From Zoroaster sp. YZ-2022 (taxonomy: Eukaryota; Echinodermata; Asteroidea; Forcipulatida; Zoroasteridae): a stretch of 64,000 bases of DNA. The position numbers were made by a program, and so were the translations under genes. Below are positions 11,424 to 23,441 of the stretch, in pieces. The notes under the pieces are model-generated. The model saw nothing but the letters and a program-made list of their open reading frames with translations, did no database searches and had not been told where the DNA came from. The stretch lies in assembly GCA_029582265.1 (NCBI GenBank), contig CM055831.1, forward strand, positions 23,512,682-23,576,681, written 5' to 3'. Each line of letters opens with the position of its first letter. The stretch's first letter is position 1.

Positions 11424-11545
11424 AGTCAAGACTGTTTGCGGTGACACCGTGTAGAAATTCTCTTTTTGAGTCGTAAATAGTTCTGAAAAGAACTGGTTGG
11501 TTACAACAACTCAACATTACGATCAGGATGCACTGATTGGTGGAA
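11424..11545 (+). mobile_element. D120-like fragment, diverged
   Basis: Carries gactgtttgcggtgacaccg, the agttctgaaaagaact hairpin and a decayed acgatcaggatgcactgatt, in the D120 order. Ends are not clear. Confidence 0.6.
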
Positions 11546-12060
11546 ATATGCATGGCTTTTTATGAAGGGGCCATGTTGGTTTTGTAATGTGACCTGTTAC
11601 AACGAAATGAGCGTAAAGTCGCATTAAACCATTTCACAGTACAGTGGGAAAAGTGTAAAATCGGAGGGGAGGTCTAATTTGTTTTTGTTATTATATTTGC
11701 AATTTGTAAATCTCCTTATATCAAATTCCAAATTTTCAGTTCCATCAGACAATTAAAAACCTGAATTTCAGGCCAATTTCATTGGTAGCATTTATCGTGT
11801 TCTGACAGACAACTTGAAACAAAGACAGAAACAAAGCCACAAATCCCCCTCTGGTGGTCTGGGGGGTAGCTGTAACCCCAAGTGTTATATATCATTAGAA
11901 AGCTCTTGTTCTACTCAATCCAGAAATACCAATAACTCAATTGTTTAAATTTCCGACTTTACGCTCATTTTGTGGTGACAGGTCACTAATGTTAATGAGA
12001 ATCAAAATGAGGCTTGGGTCCAAAAATAGACTGAATGTGCAGTCAGGGAATCAACCAGAT

Positions 12061-12422
12061 AATAATAATAATAATAATAATGTGTGGATTTATATAGCGC
12101 ACGTATCCACCAACTAAGTGGTGCTCAAGGCGCATTATATTATTATCCCTGCTCATAAGGCTCATAAGGCTCATAAATCATTCCTGAAACCATCTCAGCT
12201 CCCTGGGGAGTATACAGCTCAATTGCTGCCATTTCTAGCGCATATAGAGCAAACCAACTCTGCCTTCACAGGTACCCATTTAACCCCTGGGTGGAGAGAA
12301 GCAATTATGATTAAGTGTCTTGCTCAAGGACACAAGTGTCACGGCCGTGATTCGAACCCACATTATGTTGCTAACACCAGAACTTGAATCCGGTAAGCTA
12401 GACCGCTCGGCCACGACACCTC
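12061..12422 (-). mobile_element. tRNA-derived SINE S1
   Basis: Inverted copy. The (aat)n tail is at the left, the body includes ggtgctcaaggcgcattata and tcagctccctggggagtata, and the tRNA-like head is at the right with the B-box inverse gattcgaaccc. Confidence 0.85.
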
Positions 12423-12494
12423 ATATAAATGCTGTATAATTAGGGTTCATTTGGAAACCCCATTTCTTTTCAAGCATATACCCCCTTCTGACCT

Positions 12495-12810
12495 TTAACC
12501 CTCCTACTACTACAAGGATCAAAATCAGTCAAAATGTTGATATACTTGCCAAGGTATATCTAGTGCACTTAAAAGTCAAACACTGTCAAACCTTACGTGT
12601 AGTAAGTACATTTACAGGTCAAAATGAGTTGACCATTTTTGACTGGTGAAAGCATTGTCTGGTATTGTTCAGGGTGGTCAAAATGACAGTAAAAACCAGT
12701 CAAAAATGCCCCTGGGTGCACATTTGGGTCAACAGTCAAAACGGGCAGTTGACTGGTTTTGACCTCTACAGCAACTTCCCACTGAAGTGCATCAATAGTA
12801 GGAGGGTTGG
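12495..12810 (+). mobile_element. MT4 MITE, subtype 2
   Basis: TTAACCCTCCTAC at the left and gtaggagggtt at the right (final TTAA decayed to TTGG). The interior is built on gtcaaaa/ttttgac words, unlike subtype 1. It matches 47664-47979 in inverted orientation. Confidence 0.75.
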
Positions 12811-13140
12811 ATGGGATATAATTTGTAAACCTGTCTGGTTTCATCTCCTTTTTTCATTGTGATTCCATAAGCAGTTGGGGAATCGGACAGATATGCATGC
12901 AGTGTAATTAGTGTCAATTTAGAAACCTGAGAGATGCTCATGTCCAATATAGACTGGTGCCTTTCATACTTGCTTTGTTTGTGGCACTTCAAAGTGCAAC
13001 CGAATTATTATTTACTTGATGTGGAGGAAGTTAAGGTACCATTCATCCTGAAAATTTCTGCCGGAATTGCCTTTATATCAGAGAAAACATGAGCAATACT
13101 CATATTTTCATAAACTTCTTGCTTTTTCTGTAAACAATTA

Positions 13141-13680
13141 TTAACCCTAACTCCCTAGGCCCATTTGCTTACATATAACCTGAATCCTTCCTAACTCCCT
13201 AGGCCCATTTGCTTACACATAACCTGAATCCTTCCTAACTCCCTAGGCCCATTTGCTTACATATAACCTGAATCCTTCCTAACTCCCTAGGCCCATTTCC
13301 TTACACATAACCTGAATCCTTCCTAACTCCCTAGGCCCATTTGCTTACACATAAACCTGAATCCTCCAAAATCCTTCAGTAGTAAAGCAAGCACATGACA
13401 TGTATGCACACATGTGTTTCTAATCTGTGATACATGTACATGGCCAGGGACCCTCCCTGCATGCATGGAGCAATAAACAGTGTCCACTGACCCAATCACT
13501 GACCTTGCAATCACTACAACAAACATGGATGTACATGGACCATGGAAAGGCAGGTATGCCTAATAACGTCAATCCTTCAAAATCCTTCACTTTAGCAAAG
13601 AGCATGTAGCATGTAACCTCAATCCTTCAAAATCCTTCACTTTAGCAAAGAGGATTTTGGAGGATTTGGGAAGGTTTTAA
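13141..13680 (+). mobile_element. MT1 MITE with about five 44-bp units
   Basis: Starts TTAACCCTAACTCCCTAGG. About five copies of the 44-bp internal unit (cctaggcccatttgcttaca) precede the shared body (gcatgcatggagcaataaac). The right end has decayed (ggaaggttttaa). Confidence 0.8.
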
Positions 13681-14474
13681 TGCTTTTCCCACTTTTCTCA
13701 TACACGTATCTCAATTCAAAGAGAGTAATCGTAGGACTGGCAAGAGCAGTTTTGCCAAAGTTGTACCTATCCCTTAAAAGTCGAGGAAATATTTTGTTAC
13801 TTTAATCCCCTCGGCCTTTACTCTCTTCCCCCACCCTGCTACCCCCTGTTTCCTTTGCTCTTAATCAATCCCAGCGGTTTCCAAGGTGTACCTTCCAGCC
13901 AAAGCTGTATCCCTTACCATCAATTTCCATCCGAGGAAACATCCAAATCGGCCCAGTATTTATACTGATAATGTTACCTGCTGCAATATCTATCCGGGCA
14001 AGAATGAATTTAAGGTGGCCCTAAAGTCTGACGTTATTTAAGGTCAGGGTGCCTTCATGAGAATCCAGTTGTTTTTGTCCTTTTCTGTGTTATTCTTTCC
14101 CCGACCAAGAATTTCCTTCCTCCATTTCCTTCCCGTCTTTGAAAGGCATTAGTGGGTATTCGTTTCTGATGTAGTGGGTTAAATATATGCACTCCTGGGT
14201 CAAATGTGTATCCTTGTATAAACCTGCGCTACATCTGAAAGCGCTCACCTGAACCGGATAGAATGGGACTGTAAGATTTAGAAACAACATCTCCGCATCC
14301 TTGAGTTTGATTTTGGTTTGACTATTGAAAGGTGCGTGAAACTGATGAACATGTAGTGCAAGCTGTCTTGTCCATGTCACATTTATACACTGGCAGTTGC
14401 CGAGGGAGTGCTGATTTCATGGCAGGTAGACAGTGCGCATGTTTATATGTGCCATTTAACAATGTACATGTACT

Positions 14475-14849
14475 TTAACCCTCCTACTTTTGATACCTTT
14501 TTCATACAAGTTGATCCACCATTTGAAACCATTCGCTTTTGTGGTTTTGAATGGTGAAATGACTGTGTACAGTATTGATTCCCCCAAATGGTTTTGAATG
14601 GTAGGTCAGCTAATACAAAACCTTGTTTGGATCTTTCCAAATGGTAGTACAGCTAATACAAAACCTTGTTTGGATACTTCTAAGTGGTGAATCAATGGAC
14701 CCTCTATGCATTTGAATGGATTTGAATGGTAGTAAAGCTTGCTACCAACACTGTTCAAATGGTATCACCATGTGTGTACAAAACCAATGGGCATTTTGGT
14801 AAGTGGAAATTTTGAATGGTTTCAAATGGTCAAACAGTAGGAGGGTTAA
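14475..14849 (+). mobile_element. MT4 MITE, subtype 1
   Basis: TTAACCCTCCTAC to GTAGGAGGGTTAA. Nearly the same as 690-1019 but with an extra partial duplication around ctaatacaaaaccttgtttg. Confidence 0.85.
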
Positions 14850-15678
14850 TCTCAACAAAAAAAGCTGGTACAATTACAGATAAATATGATGTAGTGCTTG
14901 ACAAAATTTTTTGTTTGTTTTTCTGTTGACATCTCTAAATATAAATATTGTGGTGTCCACCATCAGTTACTTAATAGCTCTGGCCTGTCAAAGTTTGACC
15001 TTGAGGGCGCTTTTCAAAACAGTTTATGACATGTGTCATTTCATCTGTAGTCTCTGGCCGCATTACTTTCTTTACTTTCTTTACTTTCTGTGAGCACACC
15101 ACAAGCCATTCGACAATCAAAGCCAGTGCTTAGAATATCAAGGAGTTTCATTTTGATATTGGGGGGACTTGAGCTGACGTCTCAAGGAGAAGATATGGGC
15201 GTTATCAAGGGGGAGTGATGTGCGTACTTCCCTCACTACCTACACGCTTTGTCCCAGTTAAGCAATAACACACCTACTATCAGCGGCTGTAATGCCTGCG
15301 ATAACTATCTCAATGCCGCTGGGATGGTTGTGAATAATACCCAGGGAAGCGCTTTTTCGCACTTCATCGATGGTTTCTTATTGCACCCATGGTTCTCTGT
15401 GATATGCACCTGGGTACTCCATGGGGGAAATCTAATATGGTGGAAAAATTGAACCCCGATGATGTGTGTTCACCTTGGACTCCATCGGGAGTGATTATTC
15501 AAGTCTGCCGAGTTAATGATTGTCGTCTTTTCGAATTTGCAAAGTTTGTTTTCGGTAGTGATTATAAACCATTTTGAAGTAAGTGAGGTTCAAAGTTCTG
15601 TGGGGAAAGGGCATACACCCCCCCCCCCCATTCAAAGAAATATACATCACATGTGCTGAGACAAGGAACAAATATAAT

Positions 15679-15938
15679 AATTTTTATGTTTTTAAATTTG
15701 TTTTAAAAATATATTATAATTTTTTTATCGTCATAGATTTGAAGTCATCGTAGATTTGAAATCTTCATCAAAGATGAAGGCCAATATTTGAACCACTAAT
15801 TTTTATGTTTTTAAATTTGTTTTACTATAGATTTCTCTATGGTAAAACAAATTTAAAAAAATATATTATAATTTTTTTATCATCATAGATTTGAAGTCAT
15901 AGATTTGAAATCTTCATCATGAAGGCCAATATTTGAAC
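15679..15938. repeat. Local direct duplication
   Basis: tttttatgtttttaaatttg ... gatttgaagtcat ... gaaggccaatatttgaacca occurs twice in tandem, the second copy with a small insertion (actatagatttctctatggt). Confidence 0.85.
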
Positions 15939-16579
15939 CACCTCGGTAATAAACAGAATCCTGCAAAGTACTAAACTATGTGTGACACGGAATGATTCCA
16001 CTCTTGCATGCGAAGGATTGTTGCACATGAACAGCTATGCAACGTGACTTTATCATCAGACACATCCTGGTTTTATCGCAGGCCTGTCATTATACAGAGG
16101 CCATGTCCTTTATCGCCTTGTCTTGGCCTTGGTGCCCCTTAAAAATGTTCCCACAGACATTCTGATATTCTAATGGGAGTGCCCTTTATTCAGGGAAAGT
16201 GGTCTTGCCTCAACAAGAACGAAATTCTAGTGCTGTTATCATTGTAGTGTGCATTAAATCTTCCATCTGTTGCTTAAACGTACTAACTTCTATATTTAGA
16301 AGTAGTCAAGTGATTGTCATGATTTTCCCCATATAATCTTGCTGGAACAATGGGTGTTCATGCTTTGTATAATTCATGTTTGGAAAAATTATTATAAGGG
16401 CTTTTGTTTTGTTTCATATAACTTATGTTTATTATGTAGAGAATAGTTCATGGGAAAGTACAACATTGGTAATATTTGCAAAACTGCTTTAACAAGTACA
16501 TTGTATGTTCACTATCTTTGAATCATGTATATCAACCAAAGCTACAGTTGGTTACAATGTATCTTTTACAAGACAATAA

Positions 16580-17356
16580 GGCCAACAAAAAAAAAGATGT
16601 TGAGTTGCCCTCCACCCACTGACCCAAAAGTGCTGAAATCTCGGGTCGGGTTTTTTTGTTTTGTTTTTTTTCCCGTTATTCATAGGCCTATTTATTAATG
16701 AAACTTACCAATTTTCTTTGTATAAAACATAATACGTTTGATTTGTGAAATTTTCCACTTTTTTTACCAGTAAATTTACCGGTACCCAAGACTCAATCTA
16801 CATGTTTTCAAATCGAATGGCCCCGGCCCTCACATGGTGCACTGCCTTCGCACACACTGTGTGCCAACGATTGCGACTCAAATCTACACGTTTTCCAATC
16901 GAATGGCCCCTCACATGTTTTCCACTGGCTTCAGCACTGTTTTGTATGTCAACGATTGTGACTCAATCTACACGTTTTCAAATCAAATGGCCCTCACATC
17001 GTTGTGCACTGGCTCCCGCACTGTACGTGTGTCAACTATTGCGACTCGATCTACATGTTTTCAAATCGAATGGCCACTCACATGTTGCATGTTGAGCATT
17101 GCACGCAATATGGATGAATTTGCTGTGTCAATCACAGCGAAAAGTACAACAAAAATGTTTGGGATACTTTTATTCTGAAGCAAAATTCCTTGCTGATAGG
17201 TATACAAATGAAAAACATGGTATGTGGTTTCAGTTCCAATGCATTTCAATCTTAAAATGACAGTCAAGGAGAAAAAAAAAAAAAAAAAAAACAACCGACC
17301 GACCCCTTCAAATATTTTCACGGGAGGGCAACTCAACAATTTATTTTTTTTGGCCT
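16580..17356. mobile_element. Inverted-repeat element with internal tandem
   Basis: gttgagttgccctcc near 16599 and ggagggcaactcaac near 17323 are inverses, extended by ggccaacaaaaa and ttttttttggcc. Inside, at 16790-17090, a unit with ctacacgttttcaaatcgaa then tggcccctcacat repeats about four times at roughly 75-bp spacing. Confidence 0.65.
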
Positions 17357-17439
17357 AATGGAAAAACCATTCAGAATTTCTTTGTCATTCTTATGCGGAA
17401 TTTAGGGAAGAGAACTCTGTCCAAAATTTGAAGCGTTAA

Positions 17440-17743
17440 TTATTTCACTTTCACTTTCACTTAAACGTTAAATATTTCAAGTTTATTTTTTAGAAGAGAC
17501 GGCACCTTTTTAGTGCTTTTATCTTAGAGAAAACAGGAATTATTTTGTTAAATTTACAAAAAGTTTGCAGACAGCAACTTTTTGTAAAACATAAAAACAT
17601 GTTACAGTTTTTTGGTTGTTTTCTCAAAAACGCGAGCCTCTATTGTGATGAACCTTTCACAGGTTAGTTTTATGATGTATGTCTTGAAAACGAGAGGGTT
17701 GAAATGTTTGTTACCAAATACCAGTGTTGTACCTTCCCTTTAA
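17440..17743 (-). mobile_element. MT7 element, right part
   Basis: Ends ataccagtgttgtaccttcc then ctttaa, the inverse of the MT7 terminus. The left boundary is unclear. Confidence 0.55.
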
Positions 17744-17821
17744 AAGAAATCCAATCCCATCTCTCCCATTATTAAAGCAACCCCTCTCATTTCTGATTCA
17801 CCTTATTCCCTCCTTTGACAG

Positions 17822-18003
17822 CATAGAGATATCCGCCCCGACAGTGACCAATGTGGAAAACAAATACAATATCCTCAATGATGGGACGCTTATGATACAG
17901 AACGCAAGTGGTGACGATGAAGGGGAATACGAGTGTATGGCACGTAATGCTGTAGGAGAGACGAAGTCCGATCCAGTCAGTTTACGCTACTTTGGTGCAC
18001 CAA
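17822..18003 (+). CDS. PXDN: Peroxidasin exon: second half of Ig domain 1
   Basis: Reads through ILNDGTLMIQNASGDDEGEY then ECMARNAVGE and ends VSLRYFGAP. The DEGEYEC motif holds the second Ig Cys, completing the disulfide pair begun in the previous exon. DGTLMIQN and LRYFG are near-identical to the same place in vertebrate PXDN. The acceptor is ctttgacag, the donor gtaagt. It enters in phase 2 and leaves in phase 1. Confidence 0.95.
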
Positions 18004-18527
18004 GTAAGTGGTGTATCTCACTTAACCAGTTCAATTTTCAAAAGTGAGATTTTAGTATAGTTTGATTCTCTAGATTTTCTTCTTTCATTTGATACCAGAT
18101 TTGTAGAAATCTGAAAGCAAATTTCAAATTTTTACAAATCTGGTATCAAATGAAAGAGGACAATCTAGAGAATCAAACTATACCAAAAATCTCACTTCTA
18201 CCCAATTTTCAAAAGTTCCTCTTTCATTTGATACCAGATTTGTAGAAATCTGATTTTTTTTCCTGATTTCTACAAATCTGGTATCAAATGAAAGAGGAAA
18301 ATCTAGAGAATTAAACTACACCAAAAATCTCACTTCTACCCAATTTTCAAAAGTGAGATTTTTGTATAGTTTGATTCTCTAGATTTTCCTCTTTCATTTG
18401 ATACCAGAGCCAATCACAAATGTGGATGTTTTGCTTGAGTAATATCTGGTATCATGACATCATTTCTAACATTGGGACGAGTTTCCATAAAGTTTCCTAA
18501 TCGTGTGCCGAAATATTCTCCCCAAAG
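18004..18527. other. Intron 4, mostly inverted repeats
   Basis: The 524-bp intron is largely built from nested inverted copies at 18046-18420. Its branch and acceptor region follows at 18421-18527. Confidence 0.8.
18046..18420. repeat. Nested inverted repeats filling intron 4
   Basis: The segment aagtgagatttt.gtatagtt, then gattctctagattttcctct and ttcatttgataccaga occurs in alternating orientation at about 18046, 18135, 18215, 18275 and 18350. The transcript could fold into long hairpins. Confidence 0.88.
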
Positions 18528-18797
18528 AGCGCCCCACCTTCACCATTGTACCCACCGACACCGAGGTCCGACAAGGCACCACAGTAACCCTAGACTGCTC
18601 GGCCAATGGCTACCCGAGACCCACCATCACGTGGACGCGGCACGGACTGAACGCGGTGGAGGACTCTCGCTTCACCCTCCTGGCGACGGGCTCACTTCAT
18701 ATCAGTGACGTGCAGACGTTGGATCGTGGAGACTACATGTGCATGGCAGAAAATCAAGCAGGCTCCAGGTCAGCTTCCGCGACACTTGTTGTAACTG
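18528..18797 (+). CDS. PXDN: Peroxidasin exon: Ig domain 2
   Basis: One 270-nt exon encodes a whole I-set Ig domain. It begins KRPTFTIVPTDTEVRQGTTV, with the first Cys in TLDCSA, the core Trp in TITWTR and the second Cys in DRGDYMCMAEN. I chose the acceptor at 18526-18527 (ccaaag) because it keeps the frame with the previous exon and restores the family's RPTF motif. The AG two bases further on would shift the frame. Donor gtaatt. Phase 1 on both sides. The upstream intron is mostly inverted repeats (see 18046-18420). Confidence 0.93.
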
Positions 18798-19001
18798 GTA
18801 ATTGGACATTCCTATTCTACTCCAAATAATTTAGTTTTTTTTAGAAGGCAGGTTACCACATTGACCTAAATTGAGTCAATTATTATCCCAAGCTCACTTG
18901 GGTTAATGTTTGTGATGATATTAAACATCCTAAGATTAAGTACTTGGGTTTAAGAGGAAAAACATTTCTGCCAATTACATGTACATGTATGTTTAAAGCA
19001 C

Positions 19002-19474
19002 TTAAAGGGGCAGTATCGTCACGATCAACAGGGCATGGAATCGGAATGCTAGTTTTAGATTAACTCAGTGACTGCCATAATACCCCACATGATATGGTCA
19101 TACACTCACTGGCCAAAAGTATTGCAACATGCTCAAAATAGCACTTTACAGTAACAGGTGAGATGATCATTTAATCCGATTTCATCGATCGTGTATTACA
19201 TAGCAAGAACAGTAAAAAAAGAACATTGACTTCAAAACACAGGCACTGTCAAGAAGTCTTAAGTAGTGTAAATAAAATAAAATAAATTATTGTAACACAG
19301 TTCTCCAAACTGAACTTTGGTGTGAATTTCAATGTTGCAATACTTATGGCCAGTGAGTGTATTACTGTTGCTGCATAAATGAGCCATTTATTTTCAGTCA
19401 CTGTGTTCATCTAGGACATCGCTTCTGTGCCCTGTCGAAAGTCTGCTCTGATCTTGACAATACTGCCCCTTTAA
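19002..19474. mobile_element. MT6 MITE carrying a nested Tc1-like MITE
   Basis: TTAA-AGGGGCAGTATCGTC at the left and its inverse (tactgcccctTTAA) at the right. The interior matches the uninterrupted copy at 50052-50273 except for a 259-bp insertion at 19103-19361. Confidence 0.88.
19103..19359. mobile_element. Tc1/mariner-like MITE, TA target proven
   Basis: Ends cactcactggccaaaagtat and its inverse (atacttatggccagtgagtg). It is flanked by TA at 19101 and 19360, where the uninterrupted MT6 at 50052-50273 has a single TA (ggtcatattac). A second copy is at 45039-45311. Confidence 0.9.
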
Positions 19475-19583
19475 CTCGTAAATGAAATTGTCAAATTTTC
19501 TCAGAAACAGACCTACCAATTGAGCTGAATATCATAATTTTTAAAGTTTTCTAATTTGAAAAATGAGTTTCACAGATAACCTT

Positions 19584-20200
19584 TTAAAGGGAACGTACAA
19601 TATTTGTAATCACCGTTTTATCAAATTAACAAATTATTGTCTACAAACTTACTTAGTATCAGGTTGGTACAGGCAGTAATCATTCCAACAGGGCAAATCT
19701 TAGAGAAAACCAGAATTGAAAGGTCAAATAAAAAATTGAAATTGCCTTGTAAATCATAAAAACATTTAAAAAAAATTGTTGTATTCTCAAAAATGTGAGC
19801 ACCAATTGTGATGAAACTGTCAGATACACTCAGAAAGCACCGAGTATAAAGTGCTTCATACATTACAATAGATTTAATTTTGCCCTACACCGACGTGTGT
19901 ATAGCACTGTATACTCAGTGCTTTCCGAGTGTCTGTGAAAAAACTACACAGGCGACTCAGGCGGGATTCGAACCCACGACCTCCTGCTTACTAGTGCAGA
20001 CGTCTTAACCTCTCGACCACCAAGCTTGCCCGATGACGATTGGCCAGCTAGAATCCTATAAATCAAAACCAATTGTTTATCACCAGATGCAAGAATTTCA
20101 TTGATCTATCAACTGTCACAGGTTGGTTTTATGATAAATTTCTTGACAAATGAAATGAATGTACGGTACCAAGTACCCACAGTTGAACCTTCCGTTGATA
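19584..20200 (+). mobile_element. MT7 element interrupted by SINE S2
   Basis: Starts TTAAAGGGAACGTACAATAT. The right end near 20180-20200 is a decayed inverse (agttgaaccttccgttga). The S2 SINE occupies about 19850-20060. Confidence 0.65.
19850..20060 (-). mobile_element. tRNA-derived SINE S2, nested in MT7
   Basis: Inverted. The head carries gggattcgaacccacgacct (B-box inverse) and cttaacctctcgaccaccaa. The tail side carries ttaattttgccctacaccga. It interrupts the MT7 element of 19584-20200. Confidence 0.82.
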
Positions 20201-20714
20201 TTCGTATACAAGAGGTTATATTGGTGAGCTGTGTTAAATCTATCATGAAATGAAAATGATAAGGTACATACAATGTATGTATCCCTTTGAAATTGCCCCC
20301 CAGTGCCTAATTCAATCTGATGACATACATGTCAGGATGATATCCCCCCGTCCCTCCAACTCTTTCCAGTACAACCCTGGGTTTACCAAAACCCCACCCC
20401 CTCATCTCTGAAGAGATGACAGACTATCACACAGACAGACGCCCAGTCACGGGGACAGGATGTATGCACCAAAGCACATCAAATGACTCAATGTTGCCCC
20501 CTTTCATTCTTAATTGGTAGAGTGTGGCAGACAGTTCTTCCCGTTGATCATCAGAGGGAATACCCTGACTCCTTCATCCGTCTATAAAATTTCCCCCAAT
20601 CCTTTTTTTATGTCATGGGGGAAGATCAAGTTTCAGATTATTAGTCCCTTGGTCCCTGTAGGCCGGTTCATAATTTACCCGAACGAGAAAGCATAAGAAT
20701 TACTGTGATGTTAA

Positions 20715-20925
20715 TAATTGATTTAATTTTGCCCTACACCGACGTGTGTATAGCACTGCATACTCGGTGCTTTCTGAGTGTCTGTGGAAAAAACTTCACA
20801 GGCAACTCGGGCGGGATTCGAACCCACAACCTCCTGCTTACTAGTGCAGACGTCTTAACCTCTCGACCACCGAGCTTGCCCGATGATGATTGGGTTGCTA
20901 GAATCCTATATAACAGTGGGTGCCG
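20715..20925 (-). mobile_element. tRNA-derived SINE S2, second copy
   Basis: Same order as 19850-20060 (gccctacaccgacgtgtgta, then gggattcgaacccacaacct, then gaccaccgagcttgcccgat), about 0.85 kb downstream in the same orientation. Confidence 0.82.
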
Positions 20926-21443
20926 TGATATTTATAGTTTGATGTTGACGTTGAATTTGCACTCTTTCACCGTTGTTAACGTTGTGAAATTCGCTTTGCT
21001 TCACTTGAAATATAAACCGGCCTTTAAGGTTAGTTACAACGTTGGTAATTGCCCGATTACAAAATGACTGAATTATTATCTGAAAGCTAACTTGATGTGA
21101 AGTTGGTAAGAGGTACCAATCATCCACAATAATTGTTCAGTATGAAGAGCTCTGATTAAAAAGTTGCTTGGTCACTTTCTGCTCCAAACAAGAAAAATTT
21201 ACTTCATTTTGTGTTCAACTGTCTTAAAGTGACTTCAATAAAAAACAAGGTAAAACCACTGTAGGGTAAGCTAACAATTGTTCAACTGGTTTAAAGCGGG
21301 GAAGATACAACATTGGTAATTACCTGATCACAGAATGACTGAATTATTATCTAATTTTCAACTCCTGTGTTTTCAACCCTCTATATCCACTCTGTGCATT
21401 ACTTGGTGAGGCCACAATTTTGTGGTTTTTGTAAGACACACAT

Positions 21444-21621
21444 CAGTGGCGGATTTAGGGGGGTGCGCAACGGGCGCACGCCCCCCTTATTTTTGCCGAG
21501 TCAAAAAAAAAAAAAAAATTACCTTGTATAGGGCCTTGCGCTACGCACTCGCATTTTTCAACTTTGAAATTAGCCCTCAAAGTTTGCGCCCCCCTTTCTT
21601 AAAATCCTGGATCCGCCCCTG
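21444..21621. mobile_element. Small GGCGGAT-ended MITE
   Basis: cagtggcggatttagggggg at the left and ggatccgcccctg at the right are inverse. Elements with CAGTGGCGGA ends are common in invertebrates and usually assigned to hAT. The target duplication is not clear here. Confidence 0.65.
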
Positions 21622-21639
21622 CACATATAAAAAGAAAGT

Positions 21640-21930
21640 AAGACCAAATCTAAGACCCCCCCCCAAAAAAAAAAAAAAAAAAAAAAAAAGTCTCCGGTTT
21701 CTGGTCATAGGTCTTTTTTAAATTTAAATTTTGTTGTTGTTGCCAACCAGTGAAATACGTGATACATATATATGTGGTTATTGGAACCAGACCAAATTTC
21801 CCATACACAAAGTATGGTGGCTAAGAGAGGCCTCACAAATCGGGCAAATGTTCATACCCCTATTGTTTAAAACAAAGCATGGCAGAATTGCAATCGATCC
21901 ACCAATTTTGGCTGCAATATGGACATTGTT
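21640..21930 (+). repeat. Dispersed T repeat, copy 2
   Basis: Runs from agtctccggtttctggtcat through agtatggtggctaagagagg to caattttggctgcaat. Copies lie at 10780-11000 (inverted) and 35215-35520. Confidence 0.65.
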
Positions 21931-23441
21931 TCATAGCAAAAGATTTTCCCTCCCTGATTTCTTTCTGTATTCTGAATTGAGTGGATAAACGGAATACGAA
22001 ACTAAGCAGCTGAGTATTGAGTTGAATAACCCCTATGCAAGCTCGTGATGGAAGCTATTAAACCATGATGGTGCATTTGGTGGGATCATTGGTCGCTAGT
22101 GCATGACTGGCAACCCTTCCCCCCTCGACACACTTCTTTCTGCAAAAATGTTGAAAACATGTGTCCACCTAAAATCATTACCCGAATGGCCAAACTTGTT
22201 GTCTAAAATTACAGTGCTTGTTCCCGATCATGATTCAAGACAGGTGCCTAGCCAGAAATTTGTCCACGGAGGGGCGACACAAATTTGTTTTGAAATAAAA
22301 GTAGCCCCGGGAAAATTTCGCTTGGAAAATATTTTGATTGAGTACACAGAACAACTCTCTTCCCCCCCCCTTTAAGGGTGAAAATGGGGTCAAATATTTT
22401 GCCGTGGGCTTTTTTTTATTTATTTATTTTTTTAAATTATTTTTTTTAATTAAAATTTTTAAGAGGGACATGTTTAATCGTATTCACTTGATTGATTCAA
22501 TTGGTCTAGACATGAAGTGACTGTCACGATAAGATGTCCGTATACTATAAAAGCGCACATGTGTATTCAAATATACAGGCTCTTGATAGCACTGTGTCCA
22601 GAGATCTTCTGTTTCATCATACCAAAATCCTTATCAGTAAAGCGCTCTTCAAATCCTATCGGCAGAGTGTTTCCAAGTATACTCTGAAGAGCACTTCAAC
22701 AAGAGGAAGTTTTGCAGATTCTCAAGTCTCACCATGTAAATTTACATGGTGCCGCATCCACCATACAAAGCTTCAAATCTTTTTCACTTCAACCTGCTTG
22801 AAATTTACAATGTTATCTCATTTGTTTACTGTGATATTTACATTTTATTTTATTGAACTATTAAATGATCAGTTGCAGGGTTCTCCAGACATTTTTTATG
22901 TTGTAAGTAGCTGCTGGGCGAACACTTTCAAGTAGCCAGCTGCTGTCGGGAATAAATAGCAAGTACGTCGGCAGCTTGCTAACTTGCAGGCAGCTGGCAC
23001 TTCAGGAAAACACTGATTAATCGTCTGAAGAGTATTTGGACATTCAGTGGTATCTTGGGATCTACAATCTTGGTCACAATTAGTTGGAACACTAACCCAG
23101 ATGAGTTGCTCTGCAGATGGGTCGCGAAGAGTCAAAGTACGGGCCGCCAACATTGAATGGGGGGGGTGTTGTATGAGACGAAATTGTTCCAGCAAATGTG
23201 ACCAAGATTGGAGCTATAAACCAATCAGCCGTGCCTGGAATAACCATTGATCCACTTTGAACAAATATTTGGTGTATCTGATATTCCTGTTTTTTTTCTT
23301 AAGTGGAAGGAGAAAAAGACATAATTTAGCTTAAAAGTACTTGGATCCTGATTGCTGTCTCGGGGAACAATTTAATTCAATAACTTTGCATGGCAAACTT
23401 CTTTGGCGGAAATTTATATGTGTATGTAGTGTTAGTTTTAA

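Larger units (their letters stand above)
11379..17821. other. Intron 3 (6.4 kb)
   Basis: Splits Ig domain 1. Contains a D120-like fragment (11424-11545), SINE S1 (12061-12422), MT4 copies (12495-12810, 14475-14849), an MT1 element (13141-13680), a local duplication (15679-15938), an inverted-repeat element (16580-17356) and the right end of an MT7 element (about 17440-17743). About 14900-15670 and 15960-16580 show nothing I recognise. Confidence 0.75.
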
